Origin: Allobosea sp. LC85
Lineage (GTDB): Bacteria > Pseudomonadota > Alphaproteobacteria > Rhizobiales > Beijerinckiaceae
Direction: 5' to 3'
DNA: 64,000 bases
NCBI RefSeq assembly: GCF_000735605.1
Contig: NZ_JPKG01000011.1
Location: forward strand, 1-64,000
Of this stretch, positions 1 to 8,088 are shown piece by piece. The first letter of the stretch is position 1; each line of letters begins with the position of its first letter. Below the pieces are notes generated by a model, which was not told where the DNA came from, ran no database searches, and worked only from the letters and a program-made list of their open reading frames with translations. The position numbers and the translations under genes were made by a program.

Positions 1-135
1 ATAGGCCAATATGACCAGAACCCCTGCGCCGGACAGCCCAAAACCGGCCGATATCCGTCAAAAAATCGCGCCCACAACCCAAACTCGCGGAAACGCAGCA
101 GGAATTTCAGCAGCCTGCTAGCTCTTTGTTTTATC

Positions 136-179
136 GCATTTTCTTCACGCGAACCGGTGTCCACTTCGCTCGAAAATGC
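136..179. repeat. Palindromic intergenic repeat
   Basis: The ends GCATTTTC and GAAAATGC are perfect 8-base inverted repeats around a core holding an ACCGGTGTCCACTT-like sequence. Related short palindromic elements with a CCACTT core are scattered through Rhizobiales genomes, and a cognate tandem pair lies near 54.65 kb. The rest of 1-289 shows no convincing gene. Confidence 0.55.
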
Positions 180-289
180 TCTCGCCTCACCGTCCTTGCG
201 CCAGTGCCGCCCCGGCCCGCAGAGCTGAAGCAGTCCCGGGGTGCCGCAATGACCAGCCCCGGGCGGCGCCACCGTCCCGGGGCGAGCGA

Positions 290-1474
290 CTACTGCATGT
301 CGGCAAAGGCATCCTTCAGGCGCGCGACGGCCTCGGTCACATTGGCGCGCTGGGTCGCCAGGTTGAAGCGCAGGAAGCTCGCGCCGCCGGAGCCGAAGGT
401 TGCGCCATGGCTGGCCGCGATCTTCGCCTGTTTCTCGACCCGCGCGATGAACTCCGCCGGCTCCATTCCGGTCCCGGAGAAATCGACCCAGGCGAGATAG
501 GTTGCCTCCAGCGGCATCGAGCGCAGGCCGGGAATGCTGTCGACGCCCTCGTCGAAGAGCCGGCGATTGCCGTCGAGATAGCCGACGAGTTCGTCGACCC
601 AGGCTGCGCCCTCGGGGCTGTAGGCGGCGGTCGCCATCGCCATGCCGAAGGAATTCGGCGAGATGCCGAGCGCGTTCATGCGCGCCCGGAACGGGCGGCG
701 CAGCGCCTCGTCGGGGATGATGACATTGCCGGAATGGCAGCCGGCGATGTTGAAGGTCTTGGTCGTCGCCGTCATCATCACCAGGCGGTCGATGATTTCG
801 GGCGCCGCCACGGGCATGGCGATGTGCTTGTGGCCGGGCATGACGAGATCGTGGTGGATCTCGTCGGAGACCAGGATCAGGTCGTGACGCACGCAGAACT
901 GCGCGATCTCCCTGAGCTCGTCGTGGGTCCAGACCCGGCCGCCGGGATTATGCGGTGAGCAGAGCAGCAGCATCCGCTCATTGCCGGTCATCAGCGCATC
1001 CCAGCCCGCGATATCCAGCAGGTAGCGGCCATCCTCGTTCACCAGCGGGCATTCCACGACGCGCCGATCGGCGGCCCGGATGATGCGGGCGAAGGCGTGG
1101 TAGACCGGGGTCATCACGATGACGCCGTCGCCGGGCTTGGTATAGGCATCGATGCAGAGCGCCGTGCCGTTCACCAGCCCGTGGGTGGTGAAGATCGCCT
1201 GCGGCTCGAATTCCCAACCATGGCGGGTCTTCATCCACCAGCGGATCGCGTCGTTGCTGGCCCGCTCATCGCCGAAATAGCCGTAGATGCCATGGGCCGC
1301 CATCGCCTCGACCGCGTCCTGCACGCAGGAAGGCGGCCGGAAATCCATGTCGGCCACCCACATGGCAAGGCCGCCGGACGGCGAAACCCCGTAATGGGTT
1401 TCCATCGTGTCCCATTTCGCGCAATGCGTGCCGCGGCGGTCGATCCACTGGTCGAATGTCTGAGCGATGGTCAT
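290..1474 (-). CDS. PatB/MalY-type PLP aminotransferase (putative C-S lyase)
   Basis: This is a fold-type I PLP enzyme of 394 residues, the usual length for the MalY/PatB cystathionine beta-lyase-like group. These enzymes release pyruvate and ammonia from cysteine S-conjugates in the cytoplasm. Visible signatures are the N-terminal MWVADMDF block (about residues 38-45), the SDEIHHDL block with the PLP-contacting Asp (203-210), and the Schiff-base lysine in TTKTFNIAG (Lys239). The start at 1474 was chosen because the conserved protein begins MTIAQTFDQW. The 30 residues upstream in the same frame are arginine-rich and look non-coding. It is divergent from the methyltransferase gene. C-S lyase and aminotransferase activities cannot be told apart from sequence alone. 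Confidence 0.9.
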   Translation of the reverse strand: MTIAQTFDQWIDRRGTHCAKWDTMETHYGVSPSGGLAMWVADMDFRPPSCVQDAVEAMAAHGIYGYFGDERASNDAIRWWMKTRHGWEFEPQAIFTTHGLVNGTALCIDAYTKPGDGVIVMTPVYHAFARIIRAADRRVVECPLVNEDGRYLLDIAGWDALMTGNERMLLLCSPHNPGGRVWTHDELREIAQFCVRHDLILVSDEIHHDLVMPGHKHIAMPVAAPEIIDRLVMMTATTKTFNIAGCHSGNVIIPDEALRRPFRARMNALGISPNSFGMAMATAAYSPEGAAWVDELVGYLDGNRRLFDEGVDSIPGLRSMPLEATYLAWVDFSGTGMEPAEFIARVEKQAKIAASHGATFGSGGASFLRFNLATQRANVTEAVARLKDAFADMQ

Positions 1475-1792
1475 CAGGGTCCTCAAATCAAGCGCCGACT
1501 CGGGCCGTGTCGCAGATGAAGCAATGCCGCGTCGGGCGGCGAAGCGCCAGCAGAACCAGCGCAACCCTGCAATGCCGGCGGGCGCGCTCCCATGACGGCC
1601 GGCTCGGGATCAAGGTGAGCTGGTAGACCAGGAAGGATCGTACAACGGGGGCTAGCGCAGCAGGACGCGGAGGCTTCAAACCTCGCCATGCGACGCGACA
1701 GGAGGCGCCCGCCCCCGTTGCGGGCCTGGCCGCGCTTCGGGCATGCTCAGGCCGGGCCCGCCGTCATCGCGCGCCGGATTTGGGAAGGCCGC
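1475..1792. other. Intergenic region between divergent genes
   Basis: About 318 bases separate the divergent aminotransferase and methyltransferase genes and presumably carry both promoters. No clear operator, hairpin or small ORF stands out. Confidence 0.4.
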
Positions 1793-2593
1793 ATGGCAGC
1801 GATCGTCACCGACAATGCCGGGCAATATGGCGACAGCCGCAAGCTTGCGGCGCGGGCCCGTCTGCACAGCCAGTACAGCGTCGCCGAGACCGGCTGGTTT
1901 CCCTGGGTGGCCGGGCAATTGCCGCTGCGAACCGGCGACCATGTCCTCGATATCGGCTGCGGCCCGGGCTGGTTCTGGGCTGCCGCGGTCGATCAGCTGC
2001 CGCAAGCGCTCGCGCTGACGCTCGCCGATCTCTCGCCCGGCATGGTCGACGAGGCGCTCAGGCGTTGCGCCCCCTTGCCGTTCGGCGCGCTCCGCGGCGA
2101 GGCGGCCGACGCCACAGTGCTGCCCTTCGTGGATGACGCGTTCGATGCCGTCGTCGCGATGCATATGCTCTACCACCTGCCCGATCCGGGCGCGGCCATC
2201 GCCGAGATGGCGCGCGTCCTGAAGCCGGGTGGCTATCTTGCGGTCACGACCAACGACATCGGCAATCTGCGGGCGCTCCATGAGCTCACCGCGGTGTTCG
2301 GCAGCGATCCGGTCGATCCGGCGGGGGCGGCTTTTGGCTTTGAGGACGCCGAAAATCTGCTGCGCGCGCAGTTTGGCGAGGTGAGCTTTGCCCGGCACCC
2401 GGCGCGGCTGCGGATCACCGAGCCTGACGACGTCTTCCTGGCGCTGACCTCCTATCCGCCGGGAGACAAGGCCTCGCAGGCGCAGCTCGCCAGGTTTCGC
2501 GAAGCGATCGAGGCGGCCTTCGCGAGGGGGAACGGCGTGCTCGAAGCCGACAAGCAGATCGGGCTGTTCCTGAGCCGAAAAGCGCGGGGATAG
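1793..2593 (+). CDS. Class I SAM-dependent methyltransferase
   Basis: A 266-residue Rossmann methyltransferase of the Methyltransf_11/25 type. Motif I is VLDIGCGPG (about residues 50-58), followed by an acidic end of strand 2 (LADLSPGM), and motif IV is in DDAFDAVVAMHMLYHL. The post-motif EMARVLKPGGYLAVTT is typical of small-molecule methyltransferases. The substrate cannot be inferred. The start at 1793 follows a GGGAAGG ribosome-binding site by six bases. A longer in-frame start at 1688 would add an unconserved, arginine-rich leader. It stands alone between the prophage flank and the aminotransferase. Confidence 0.85.
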   Translation: MAAIVTDNAGQYGDSRKLAARARLHSQYSVAETGWFPWVAGQLPLRTGDHVLDIGCGPGWFWAAAVDQLPQALALTLADLSPGMVDEALRRCAPLPFGALRGEAADATVLPFVDDAFDAVVAMHMLYHLPDPGAAIAEMARVLKPGGYLAVTTNDIGNLRALHELTAVFGSDPVDPAGAAFGFEDAENLLRAQFGEVSFARHPARLRITEPDDVFLALTSYPPGDKASQAQLARFREAIEAAFARGNGVLEADKQIGLFLSRKARG

Positions 2594-2731
2594 GCCCCCC
2601 TGCGAACCGGCGCGGCCGGCGGGCGAGCAGCGCTCGGCTTCCTGCAGCGCCGCGCGTCGCCTAGGATGCCGGCTGCCTCGATGACATGCCGAACGTGCCT
2701 TGCCGAACGTGCCCTGCCCCGGGGAGCCGCG

Positions 2732-3082
2732 ATGTGGGCCATTGGCGCCGTTGTGGTCGAATTCTGGTACGCCGCGATCGCGCTCCTCTGGTTGTGCTTT
2801 TATCTCTTCACCAGCAGATCCGTGAGCGATCGGCTCCTCGGCGTCATCGTGCTCTGGCTCATGCCGATGGCGGCTTTGTTTCTGGCCGGCATTTGGCTCA
2901 TGACGGTGCCCGAGGCCAGCCAGGCGACGCCCCCGAGCCCCTACACCAAGGTGGCGGTGGGGCCTGCTCTGCGCCGGCCTCTATGCGGCGCAGCCTGGCT
3001 CGTCTCGAAACTGATCGCCAAACGCAGAAAAGCGCCCGCCAGCCCCATGACGGGACCGGCGGGCAAGGCGGACACGGGGTGA
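2732..3082 (+). CDS. Small two-helix membrane protein, hypothetical
   Basis: Family not recognised. The 116-residue product has two clear hydrophobic segments, about residues 3-23 (AIGAVVVEFWYAAIALLW region) and 38-58 (LLGVIVLWLMPMAALFLAG region). A basic, proline-rich tail with KLIAKRRK follows. The start at 2732 is preceded by GGGGAG. An upstream in-frame ATG at 2666 would add a cysteine-rich leader that looks accidental. It lies at the junction with the prophage lysis genes, facing them convergently, so it could be the last host gene or a prophage-end cargo gene. Confidence 0.45.
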   Translation: MWAIGAVVVEFWYAAIALLWLCFYLFTSRSVSDRLLGVIVLWLMPMAALFLAGIWLMTVPEASQATPPSPYTKVAVGPALRRPLCGAAWLVSKLIAKRRKAPASPMTGPAGKADTG

Positions 3083-3102
3083 TGGCGCCGGCGCTCACGC
3101 CC

Positions 3103-3390
3103 CTATCGCGGCGCCGGGCGTACGCCTTCGAGGATCTGGCGGATCACCCGGATATCGCCTTCGATGGTCGACAAGCGATTATTGACCGCCTGCTCCGCCG
3201 TCTCGCGCTTGGCGAGCTGCGCCTCGACGATTGCGATGCGCATGTCGTGGACATCGTCCTTGGCGCGCAACTGGCCATAGGACAGGCTGACGGTGACGAT
3301 CACCGCCACCAGCGAGACGACCGTCATCCCGATCGAGAGGATGTTGCCGAGGCTGACAGCGAGACGGGATTTCACGGCGTCCATCGGCAT
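3103..3390 (-). CDS. Small membrane protein with coiled coil, possible lysis accessory
   Basis: A 95-residue protein with one hydrophobic segment (about residues 14-37, ILSIGMTVVSLVAVIVTVSL) and a charged helical stretch rich in A, E, R and Q likely to form a coiled coil (about 45-88). This is the shape of phage accessory lysis or holin-like proteins. Its start lies 19 bases inside the Rz1 gene, so it is the last gene of the lysis operon. No named family is evident. The other candidate holin in the cassette is the C-terminal membrane segment of the endolysin itself. Confidence 0.6.
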   Translation of the reverse strand: MPMDAVKSRLAVSLGNILSIGMTVVSLVAVIVTVSLSYGQLRAKDDVHDMRIAIVEAQLAKRETAEQAVNNRLSTIEGDIRVIRQILEGVRPAPR

Positions 3391-3578
3391 TGCCTTTCGC
3401 CATGCTCGTTATGCTTCACGATCTCCGCCTTCTCGCGCTCGGTCATGGCCGCGGCGGCACGGGGGGACGGCCGGAGCGGGCGGGCGGTGTCGCAGAAATC
3501 ACCTTCCATCCCGGCGCAACCAGCGATGAAGGCGCTGCTCGAGAGCAGCAGGACCAAGGCGGTCGATCTCATCGTCAC
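3372..3578 (-). CDS. Rz1-like outer-membrane lipoprotein (o-spanin)
   Basis: A 68-residue lipoprotein. It has a signal sequence with a lipobox ending FIAGC at about residues 17-21, so the mature protein starts at Cys21 and would be anchored to the outer membrane. The mature part is short and basic/proline-rich, as in Rz1. The gene starts in a different frame inside the 3' end of the Rz gene (80-base overlap), the classic Rz/Rz1 arrangement. With Rz it would fuse inner and outer membranes at the last step of phage lysis. Confidence 0.75.
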   Translation of the reverse strand: MTMRSTALVLLLSSSAFIAGCAGMEGDFCDTARPLRPSPRAAAAMTEREKAEIVKHNEHGERQCRWTP

Positions 3579-3750
3579 GCTTCCCTTTGTCAGTGATGGC
3601 TTTCCGGCGCTGGCGCTCTTGCTCCCCCCGCATCAGGCTCTTCCCCTCCCGGCGTCCCCCGAGGAATGCAGCCAGCAGGAGGCCGATGAATGCGGCGAGT
3701 GCGGCGACATGGCCGGCGAAGCGGCCCCAAAGTGCAGAGAGAATGCTCAC
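3499..3750 (-). CDS. Rz-like inner-membrane spanin
   Basis: An 83-residue type II membrane protein with an N-terminal helix (AALAAFIGLLLAAFLGG, about residues 13-29). A highly charged periplasmic coiled coil (EQERQRRKAITDKGKRDDEID) follows, which is the i-spanin plan. The start is GTG at 3750: AGGAGG lies eight bases upstream and the GTGA overlaps the endolysin stop by four bases, so translation is probably coupled. A much longer in-frame extension upstream is only an antisense or shadow frame of the endolysin. It works with the overlapping Rz1 gene. Confidence 0.75.
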   Translation of the reverse strand: MSILSALWGRFAGHVAALAAFIGLLLAAFLGGRREGKSLMRGEQERQRRKAITDKGKRDDEIDRLGPAALEQRLHRWLRRDGR

Positions 3751-4394
3751 GCCGCCGCCTCCTGCTGTGCGCGATGCCAGCGCCAGAGCAGGAAGCCGCC
3801 GCCGAGCACGAAGGCGAGCGCAAGCACCACCTGCGCCGGCCCGCTGGTGAAGGCCTGGAGCAGGCCTGAGAGCGGCGTCGCGACCTTGACGGCATTGTCC
3901 AGCGTCACGACCGGGGGCTTTGCGGGCCTCGCCGCGACCGTATTGCTGGAGATATGGGAGCCGCGCGCCCACAGCCCGGCCTCGGCCGAGCGGCGATTGA
4001 CCAGGCCCGCGAGCTTTCGCCCGGAGGCATTGACCCATTTCATCAACTCGCCCGGCACGGCGGTGACATCGCCGGCATTGAGCTTCTTCAGCAGCGTCGA
4101 GCGGGCGAGCGCGCCCTCGCCGACATTGAAGGCAAACGAGACGAGCGCCGCGAACTGGCCGTCATTCAGCGGCACCGTGACCAAGGTCGCAACAGCGCGC
4201 TCGAACCGGGCGAGGTCCCGCAGCAGCAGCCGCTCGGCCTCACCTTGCGTGATCCTTGAGCCCGGCCGGACATGCGGACCCGTCGAGCCGTAGCCGATCG
4301 TCAGCACCCCGGCCACGTCCTTGTAGGCGGCGAGCCGGCATCCTTCCCAGCGCTTGATCAGCGCCAGGCCTTCATCGCTGATGCGACGTGTCAT
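3747..4394 (-). CDS. Phage endolysin, GH24 lysozyme with C-terminal membrane segment
   Basis: A 215-residue muramidase. The GH24 catalytic triad has exact spacing: Glu17 in RWEG, then eight residues to Asp26, then five to Thr32 in VLTIGYG. The catalytic domain covers about residues 5-145. A C-terminal hydrophobic segment (about 190-208, VVLALAFVLGGGFLLW) follows a proline-rich linker, which is unusual for a soluble endolysin and may tether it to the membrane. Start 4394 follows GGGAGGAG by about six bases. It heads the lysis operon (endolysin, Rz, Rz1, small membrane protein), and an intrinsic terminator lies just upstream. Confidence 0.9.
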   Translation of the reverse strand: MTRRISDEGLALIKRWEGCRLAAYKDVAGVLTIGYGSTGPHVRPGSRITQGEAERLLLRDLARFERAVATLVTVPLNDGQFAALVSFAFNVGEGALARSTLLKKLNAGDVTAVPGELMKWVNASGRKLAGLVNRRSAEAGLWARGSHISSNTVAARPAKPPVVTLDNAVKVATPLSGLLQAFTSGPAQVVLALAFVLGGGFLLWRWHRAQQEAAA

Positions 4395-4410
4395 GGTCTC
4401 TCCTCCCGGC

Positions 4411-4441
4411 AAAAGAAAAGGGCCGCCGGCTGGGGCGACCC
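4411..4441 (-). terminator. Intrinsic terminator upstream of lysis operon
   Basis: Read on the minus strand, an 8-base stem (one G-U pair) with a 6-base loop is followed by TTTTCTTTT. It would stop late tail-gene transcripts just before the endolysin gene, so the lysis genes would need their own promoter or antitermination. Confidence 0.6.
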
Positions 4442-4486
4442 TTGAAGGGATGGGCGGTGGTTGATCCAGCCGTGGACGATCCCATT

Positions 4487-4828
4487 ATGCAACGGCACGA
4501 TCAGCGCGGCTTGGGGGGCTGGAATGAAGCGGTATGTCTGTGTTGGGCGGCTGGCTTGCTCGCCGCCGTCGTGGGTTCCAGGCTCGGCTACGAGTATGTC
4601 TGCGGCAGGGGCCGGAACGACCTCATCAAGATCGCCCGCAAAGGGGCCCGTTGCGCACGCCATCCTCTCAAAGCCACGGGGGCGAGCGCCGAAAAAATCG
4701 ATTGGTGTCTTGGCGTTGCGGTGATTTCAGAGACGAGGCTCCGTCGAGGCGAGTGGTTGAAGTCAATCGCGGTCGAGGGGATGAACTATCCCTGCATCGG
4801 CCTGTTCGACGAGAAACCCCAGGGCTGA
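4487..4828 (+). CDS. Hypothetical small protein, doubtful
   Basis: An open frame of up to 146 codons (from GTG 4388), with a better ATG at 4487, runs against the direction of the phage genes. It has one hydrophobic stretch (about LCWAAGLLAAVVG) and several cysteines. It could be a plus-strand cargo gene between tail and lysis modules, or an accidental frame. No recognised domain and no strong ribosome-binding site. The opposite strand also has an ORF (4391-4663) that overlaps the terminator and looks worse. Confidence 0.25.
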   Translation: MQRHDQRGLGGWNEAVCLCWAAGLLAAVVGSRLGYEYVCGRGRNDLIKIARKGARCARHPLKATGASAEKIDWCLGVAVISETRLRRGEWLKSIAVEGMNYPCIGLFDEKPQG

Positions 4829-4947
4829 GCGATGCCCCCCCATTCGGGGCGGCAAGTGGCAGGCGCGTCTGGCTGATCGCGTCCAAGAGCGAGTTGTCCC
4901 TCAAAGGGTGAGGGATGGCTGAGCTGCTTGCTTTCGGTGCGAGCGCT

Positions 4948-5313
4948 TCAAAACTCCGCGACGATGGCCGCGACCGCATCAAGAAGCGCGTCGGGCGTCG
5001 AGGCCGCAGAGAGGCGCGGATCGGCCGGGGCGCCGCGCAGCACATCGCCCTTGACGCGGCATGCATCGAGGGCGGCCGTATCGCTCCGCTGCATCGCCAT
5101 GACAGTGGCCGCATCATTTGCGGCAAAGGCGGCGGCCCGTGCCTGCCGGACCATCTCCTGAGCGACCGGGCGTGCGGCGGCCATATCGATGACGATGCGC
5201 AGCGGCAGACCTTCGCCCTTGCAGAATGCATCCTGCAACGCAGCCTGCGGCGGCTGAAGGTTCGCGGGCAGCGGGCTGCCCTCGACCATCACATATGTTT
5301 CGACAATGTTCAT
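4948..5313 (-). CDS. Phage hypothetical protein, tail-module end
   Basis: A 121-residue alanine-rich protein with no recognised domain. The start 5313 overlaps the upstream stop in an ATGA and follows AAAGGAGG, so it is firmly part of the tail-fibre operon. Its position after the fibre genes is where tail-fibre assembly chaperones are often found, but no chaperone signature is seen. Confidence 0.65.
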   Translation of the reverse strand: MNIVETYVMVEGSPLPANLQPPQAALQDAFCKGEGLPLRIVIDMAAARPVAQEMVRQARAAAFAANDAATVMAMQRSDTAALDACRVKGDVLRGAPADPRLSAASTPDALLDAVAAIVAEF

Positions 5314-5756
5314 GTTGCCTCCTTTAGCCGCCAAGCGGCTCTGAATTTGCGAGCCTTGTCGATGCTGCCGCCGATGCGCGGCAGATCGTCGGTGTGCAGG
5401 ATCTGGAAGTGATTGGTGCCGGGCGGCATGTCCTTCCAGGCGACGAACGCGACCGCTTCGTCGTAGCTCATCGGCCCCATGAGCTCGCCGCTGCCCTCCA
5501 GCACCGGCGCCCCAGACACGGGATCATCGCCGATGCAGCGAACACGCCTGACAAAGCCGCCGGCCATCAAGGCCGCAATGAAGCGCGGCGCCGGGGTCAT
5601 CACCTTGACCGCCTCCTGCGTCTCGTCGTGATAGGCGATGCGATGGTCACAAGGCACGGGTGCGAGCGCCTGATGCGCCGCCTCCATCCGGGCAAAATCG
5701 GCGCGCAATTCCTGCCGTGTTGCGACCGTGCCGGCACGAAGAATTGTCATGTTCAA
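5310..5756 (-). CDS. Phage hypothetical protein
   Basis: A 148-residue soluble protein of unknown family with a mixed alpha/beta pattern (FIAALMAGGFVRRVRCIGDD, then FVAWKDMPPGTNHFQIL). It overlaps both neighbours by four bases (ATGA), so it is translated with the three small fibre paralogues upstream. A role at the fibre tip or in fibre assembly is possible from context only. Confidence 0.65.
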   Translation of the reverse strand: MNMTILRAGTVATRQELRADFARMEAAHQALAPVPCDHRIAYHDETQEAVKVMTPAPRFIAALMAGGFVRRVRCIGDDPVSGAPVLEGSGELMGPMSYDEAVAFVAWKDMPPGTNHFQILHTDDLPRIGGSIDKARKFRAAWRLKEAT

Positions 5757-6121
5757 TGCCCCCAGCCGACGAAATTGCAGTGGCTGACATCGCTCAGGGC
5801 GAAGCTGTTGCCGAATGCCGCATGGCGGATCACAGCTGCACTGTCATAGGCGGCTTGCATTCCGCGGATACCGTTACCGGGAACGCCGGCGTTGCCGGCC
5901 GAGCCGCCATGGGCATTGCCGTTCGCTACGGCCAGGGCAGCCGTGAACAGGCCGGTTCCGAGATCGATGACCGACGCGACATTGAAGCTGTCATTGACGG
6001 TGATGGCCGTGGTCATGTCGACTTTGCCCCAGACCTTCGCCGTACCCTGAACGATGGTGTCGGTCGGGAGGCTCGCAGTGCCCAGCCGGTTGGCGAGGCT
6101 GTCGGCTCGAAGCTGGCTCAC
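5753..6121 (-). CDS. Tail-fibre tip-like protein, paralogue 3
   Basis: A 122-residue member of a three-copy family. Shared signature: MS-L-R/K at the N-terminus, a central NDSFNVAS followed by a D-x-GxG motif (about residues 43-57), then a run rich in N, G and aromatic residues. The DSFNVSS-D-GxGxYTxNF pattern is common in short phage tail-fibre domains. This copy is the most diverged of the three in its second half. Linked to both neighbours by ATGA overlaps. Confidence 0.7.
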   Translation of the reverse strand: MSQLRADSLANRLGTASLPTDTIVQGTAKVWGKVDMTTAITVNDSFNVASVIDLGTGLFTAALAVANGNAHGGSAGNAGVPGNGIRGMQAAYDSAAVIRHAAFGNSFALSDVSHCNFVGWGH

Positions 6122-6516
6122 GGCGCATCTCCGTCGACGTGGATGTTGACGAACGGGTAATCGGCGGCCTGGGCGGCAGCGGTGAGGCTGTTGGCGAAGA
6201 CGGTGCCCACGGCGTAGCCAGCGGCTGAGCGAAGATAGGTGCCGTCTATGTGGTACAGAAGACCGTACCCAGAGATACCGCCAACCATGCCTCCGAACAT
6301 GTAGTTTCCGTTTGCCATGAAAGAAGAAAAATTAATGCCGTAGAAGCCCACACCGCTGTCAGTCAACGATGACATATTGAAGCTGTCTCGTGTTACAACG
6401 GCGGCTGTACCATTGAAATTGACCCAATTCTTCGCACGCCCCTGATTGAGATCAGCGACCGCCATCGGGTTGCCTCCGCTCGCATCCTGGATGGTCTGGA
6501 CCTTCAAGGCGCTCAT
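6118..6516 (-). CDS. Tail-fibre tip-like protein, paralogue 2
   Basis: A 132-residue member of the same family: MSALKVQTIQ start, RDSFNMSSLTDSGVGFYGINF core (about residues 43-63, quoted in part), then GNYMFGG. Codons here are a little less GC-rich than in the neighbouring phage genes, as seen for host-range modules under exchange. ATGA overlaps on both sides. Confidence 0.7.
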   Translation of the reverse strand: MSALKVQTIQDASGGNPMAVADLNQGRAKNWVNFNGTAAVVTRDSFNMSSLTDSGVGFYGINFSSFMANGNYMFGGMVGGISGYGLLYHIDGTYLRSAAGYAVGTVFANSLTAAAQAADYPFVNIHVDGDAP

Positions 6517-6887
6517 GGCTTGTCTCCGAAGGTGGTGGCGGTCGCGATAAGCACATCTGCCGGGTTCAGGGAGGCATTGGCCGTAGCAAACCTAAAGGCA
6601 TTGGCACTTGGCGAGACTCCGATTTTGCCGCACATGATCGACATTGTTGAACTATCTTGCCCTCCGAAGCCAAACGAGTAGCTCCCATTTGGGAAAGCAA
6701 CCTGCCAGTTCGCAGTGTAGTCGCCGAGACCGTTGTCCAGGAAGCTGCTGACGTTGAAGCTGTCGTTTGCGGCAATGGTGCCGATCCCGTTGAGGTTGAA
6801 CCTCGCCCGACACAACTCCCCGCCGACGATGTCGGGCGATCCCGTGCCGGCGATGTTCGAGAGGGTTCCGACGCGCAGGTTGCTCAT
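6513..6887 (-). CDS. Tail-fibre tip-like protein, paralogue 1
   Basis: A 124-residue protein with MSNLRVGTLSN start, ANDSFNVSSFLDNGLGDYT core and a GSYSFGFGG segment. It lies directly after the main fibre gene, overlapping it by four bases. The three paralogues are separate proteins instead of one fused fibre, so they may assemble as alternative or mixed trimers. That is inference. Confidence 0.7.
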   Translation of the reverse strand: MSNLRVGTLSNIAGTGSPDIVGGELCRARFNLNGIGTIAANDSFNVSSFLDNGLGDYTANWQVAFPNGSYSFGFGGQDSSTMSIMCGKIGVSPSANAFRFATANASLNPADVLIATATTFGDKP

Positions 6888-7738
6888 AGGATCACCAGAT
6901 TGCCGCCGGCCGCGATCGTGAGGGTTTTGCCCGTGGCAACCGCCAACGGTCCCGGCGCATAGGCGTTCTCGTCAGCAGCGATCGTCACGTCGGAATCGAG
7001 TTGCTGCTCCGCCACCCGAAAGATGTCGCCCTTCCGGCTGCCGACGGTGCCGTTGTCGCCCCGGAACATGCCGCCGCCGGCCGGGCCCGGCTTCCATTTG
7101 CCGGCAGACTGGTCCCAGACGAAGCCGTCGCCATGTGCGGGCGGCGTGGTTGCGAGGTCGACATCGGCGAGGTCGCCGAGCGCGAGCGCGAGCAAGGCCC
7201 TCACATCGGCCGCCGTCAGTTCCTCGATGTCACCTGACAGGGCCGTCTTGCGGCCGAGCAGGCGGCCGGAGGCGATCGCCTGGATCCTGGCAAAGGTCGC
7301 GGCGCGATTGGCGAGTTCCGCCGTCGTGATCGAGCCCGCAGGCACGCCCGAGCCGGCAGGCCCGCGCAGGTCGACGGCATCAGCGATATCGGCGACCAGG
7401 CCGGCCGCTCCGACATAGGAACCGGTGGCGGGCTTCACGCCCTCCCCGCCGACCCAGTCGACCAGCCGCAGCACGCTGCGGGCGCCGTCCATCACCGCCG
7501 CAAAAGCCGGCGACCAGCCCCTTTCGCCATCGGCGCCGACATCGCCGCGCGGCACCGTGAAAGCGAAGACAGCCGCCGTCGGCGTGCCGGAGTTGGTGAC
7601 GGAGGCGCTCGTCCCGGGCGCACCCGTGAGCGTCGGCCCGAGAGCGATCGTGCCGGCCTCGCCCGTGTCGCCCTTGAGGCCCGGGAGATAGCGCATGCGG
7701 AGCGTCGGCGCGCTCTTCAGCCGGATGGTCAGGTTCAT
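6884..7738 (-). CDS. Phage tail fibre with collagen-like segment
   Basis: A 284-residue fibre protein with short Gly-x-y collagen-like segments (GLKGDTGEAG, about residues 20-29; RGDVGADGERG, about 60-70; GPAG further on) between beta-rich parts. It ends in a beta-rich tail (TLTIAAGGNLVIL). The start MNLTIRLKSAP at 7738 overlaps the upstream stop (ATGA). An upstream in-frame extension is a shadow of the preceding gene. Likely a virion appendage for receptor binding. Confidence 0.75.
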   Translation of the reverse strand: MNLTIRLKSAPTLRMRYLPGLKGDTGEAGTIALGPTLTGAPGTSASVTNSGTPTAAVFAFTVPRGDVGADGERGWSPAFAAVMDGARSVLRLVDWVGGEGVKPATGSYVGAAGLVADIADAVDLRGPAGSGVPAGSITTAELANRAATFARIQAIASGRLLGRKTALSGDIEELTAADVRALLALALGDLADVDLATTPPAHGDGFVWDQSAGKWKPGPAGGGMFRGDNGTVGSRKGDIFRVAEQQLDSDVTIAADENAYAPGPLAVATGKTLTIAAGGNLVIL

Positions 7739-8073
7739 GAGAAATTGCCTTCGGTCACGGTGACGGAGCCATCGAAGAGCTGCACGGTCTTGCCCGATGT
7801 CCGGTGCCTCAGCCGGAAGCCATGGCGATAGCGGCCGCATGGCAGGCGAAAATCGCTGCCGGGATCGATCGTGACGAGGCTGTTCGCCAGGTCGACAGCG
7901 ATGCCCGAGGCCTCATCGAGCCGCAGCGCGACCGCGCCGCCGACCAGCTCGTACTCGAAGGCGTAGTCGGCCAAAGGCAGGCTGACACCGTTCTGCTGTT
8001 TCAGCTCGAGGGGAAAGCCGAAGGACTCGTCATCCGTCAGGCTTGCCGTGACTTCATAGGCAGCGCCGGCCAT
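7735..8073 (-). CDS. Phage tail-associated protein, hypothetical
   Basis: A 112-residue beta-rich protein (ASLTDDESFGFPLELKQ near the start, TVQLFDGSVTVTEG at the end), similar in plan to the short structural proteins encoded before phage fibre genes. GAGGAGCC precedes the ATG at 8073. It is the first gene of the fibre operon, and a terminator lies 16 bases upstream of its start. Confidence 0.65.
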   Translation of the reverse strand: MAGAAYEVTASLTDDESFGFPLELKQQNGVSLPLADYAFEYELVGGAVALRLDEASGIAVDLANSLVTIDPGSDFRLPCGRYRHGFRLRHRTSGKTVQLFDGSVTVTEGNFS

Positions 8074-8088
8074 GGCGGCTCCTCATGG

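Noticed and set aside
176..958. 260-codon plus-strand ORF
   Set aside because: It is antisense to the clear PatB-type gene and has the arginine/glycine-rich composition of a GC-rich shadow frame.
2686..4293. 535-codon plus-strand ORF
   Set aside because: It runs through the membrane-protein gene in another frame and antisense through the lysis genes, which have motifs, overlaps and ribosome-binding sites.
4391..4663. 90-codon minus-strand ORF upstream of the endolysin
   Set aside because: It contains the terminator hairpin, has no ribosome-binding site and no domain-like pattern.
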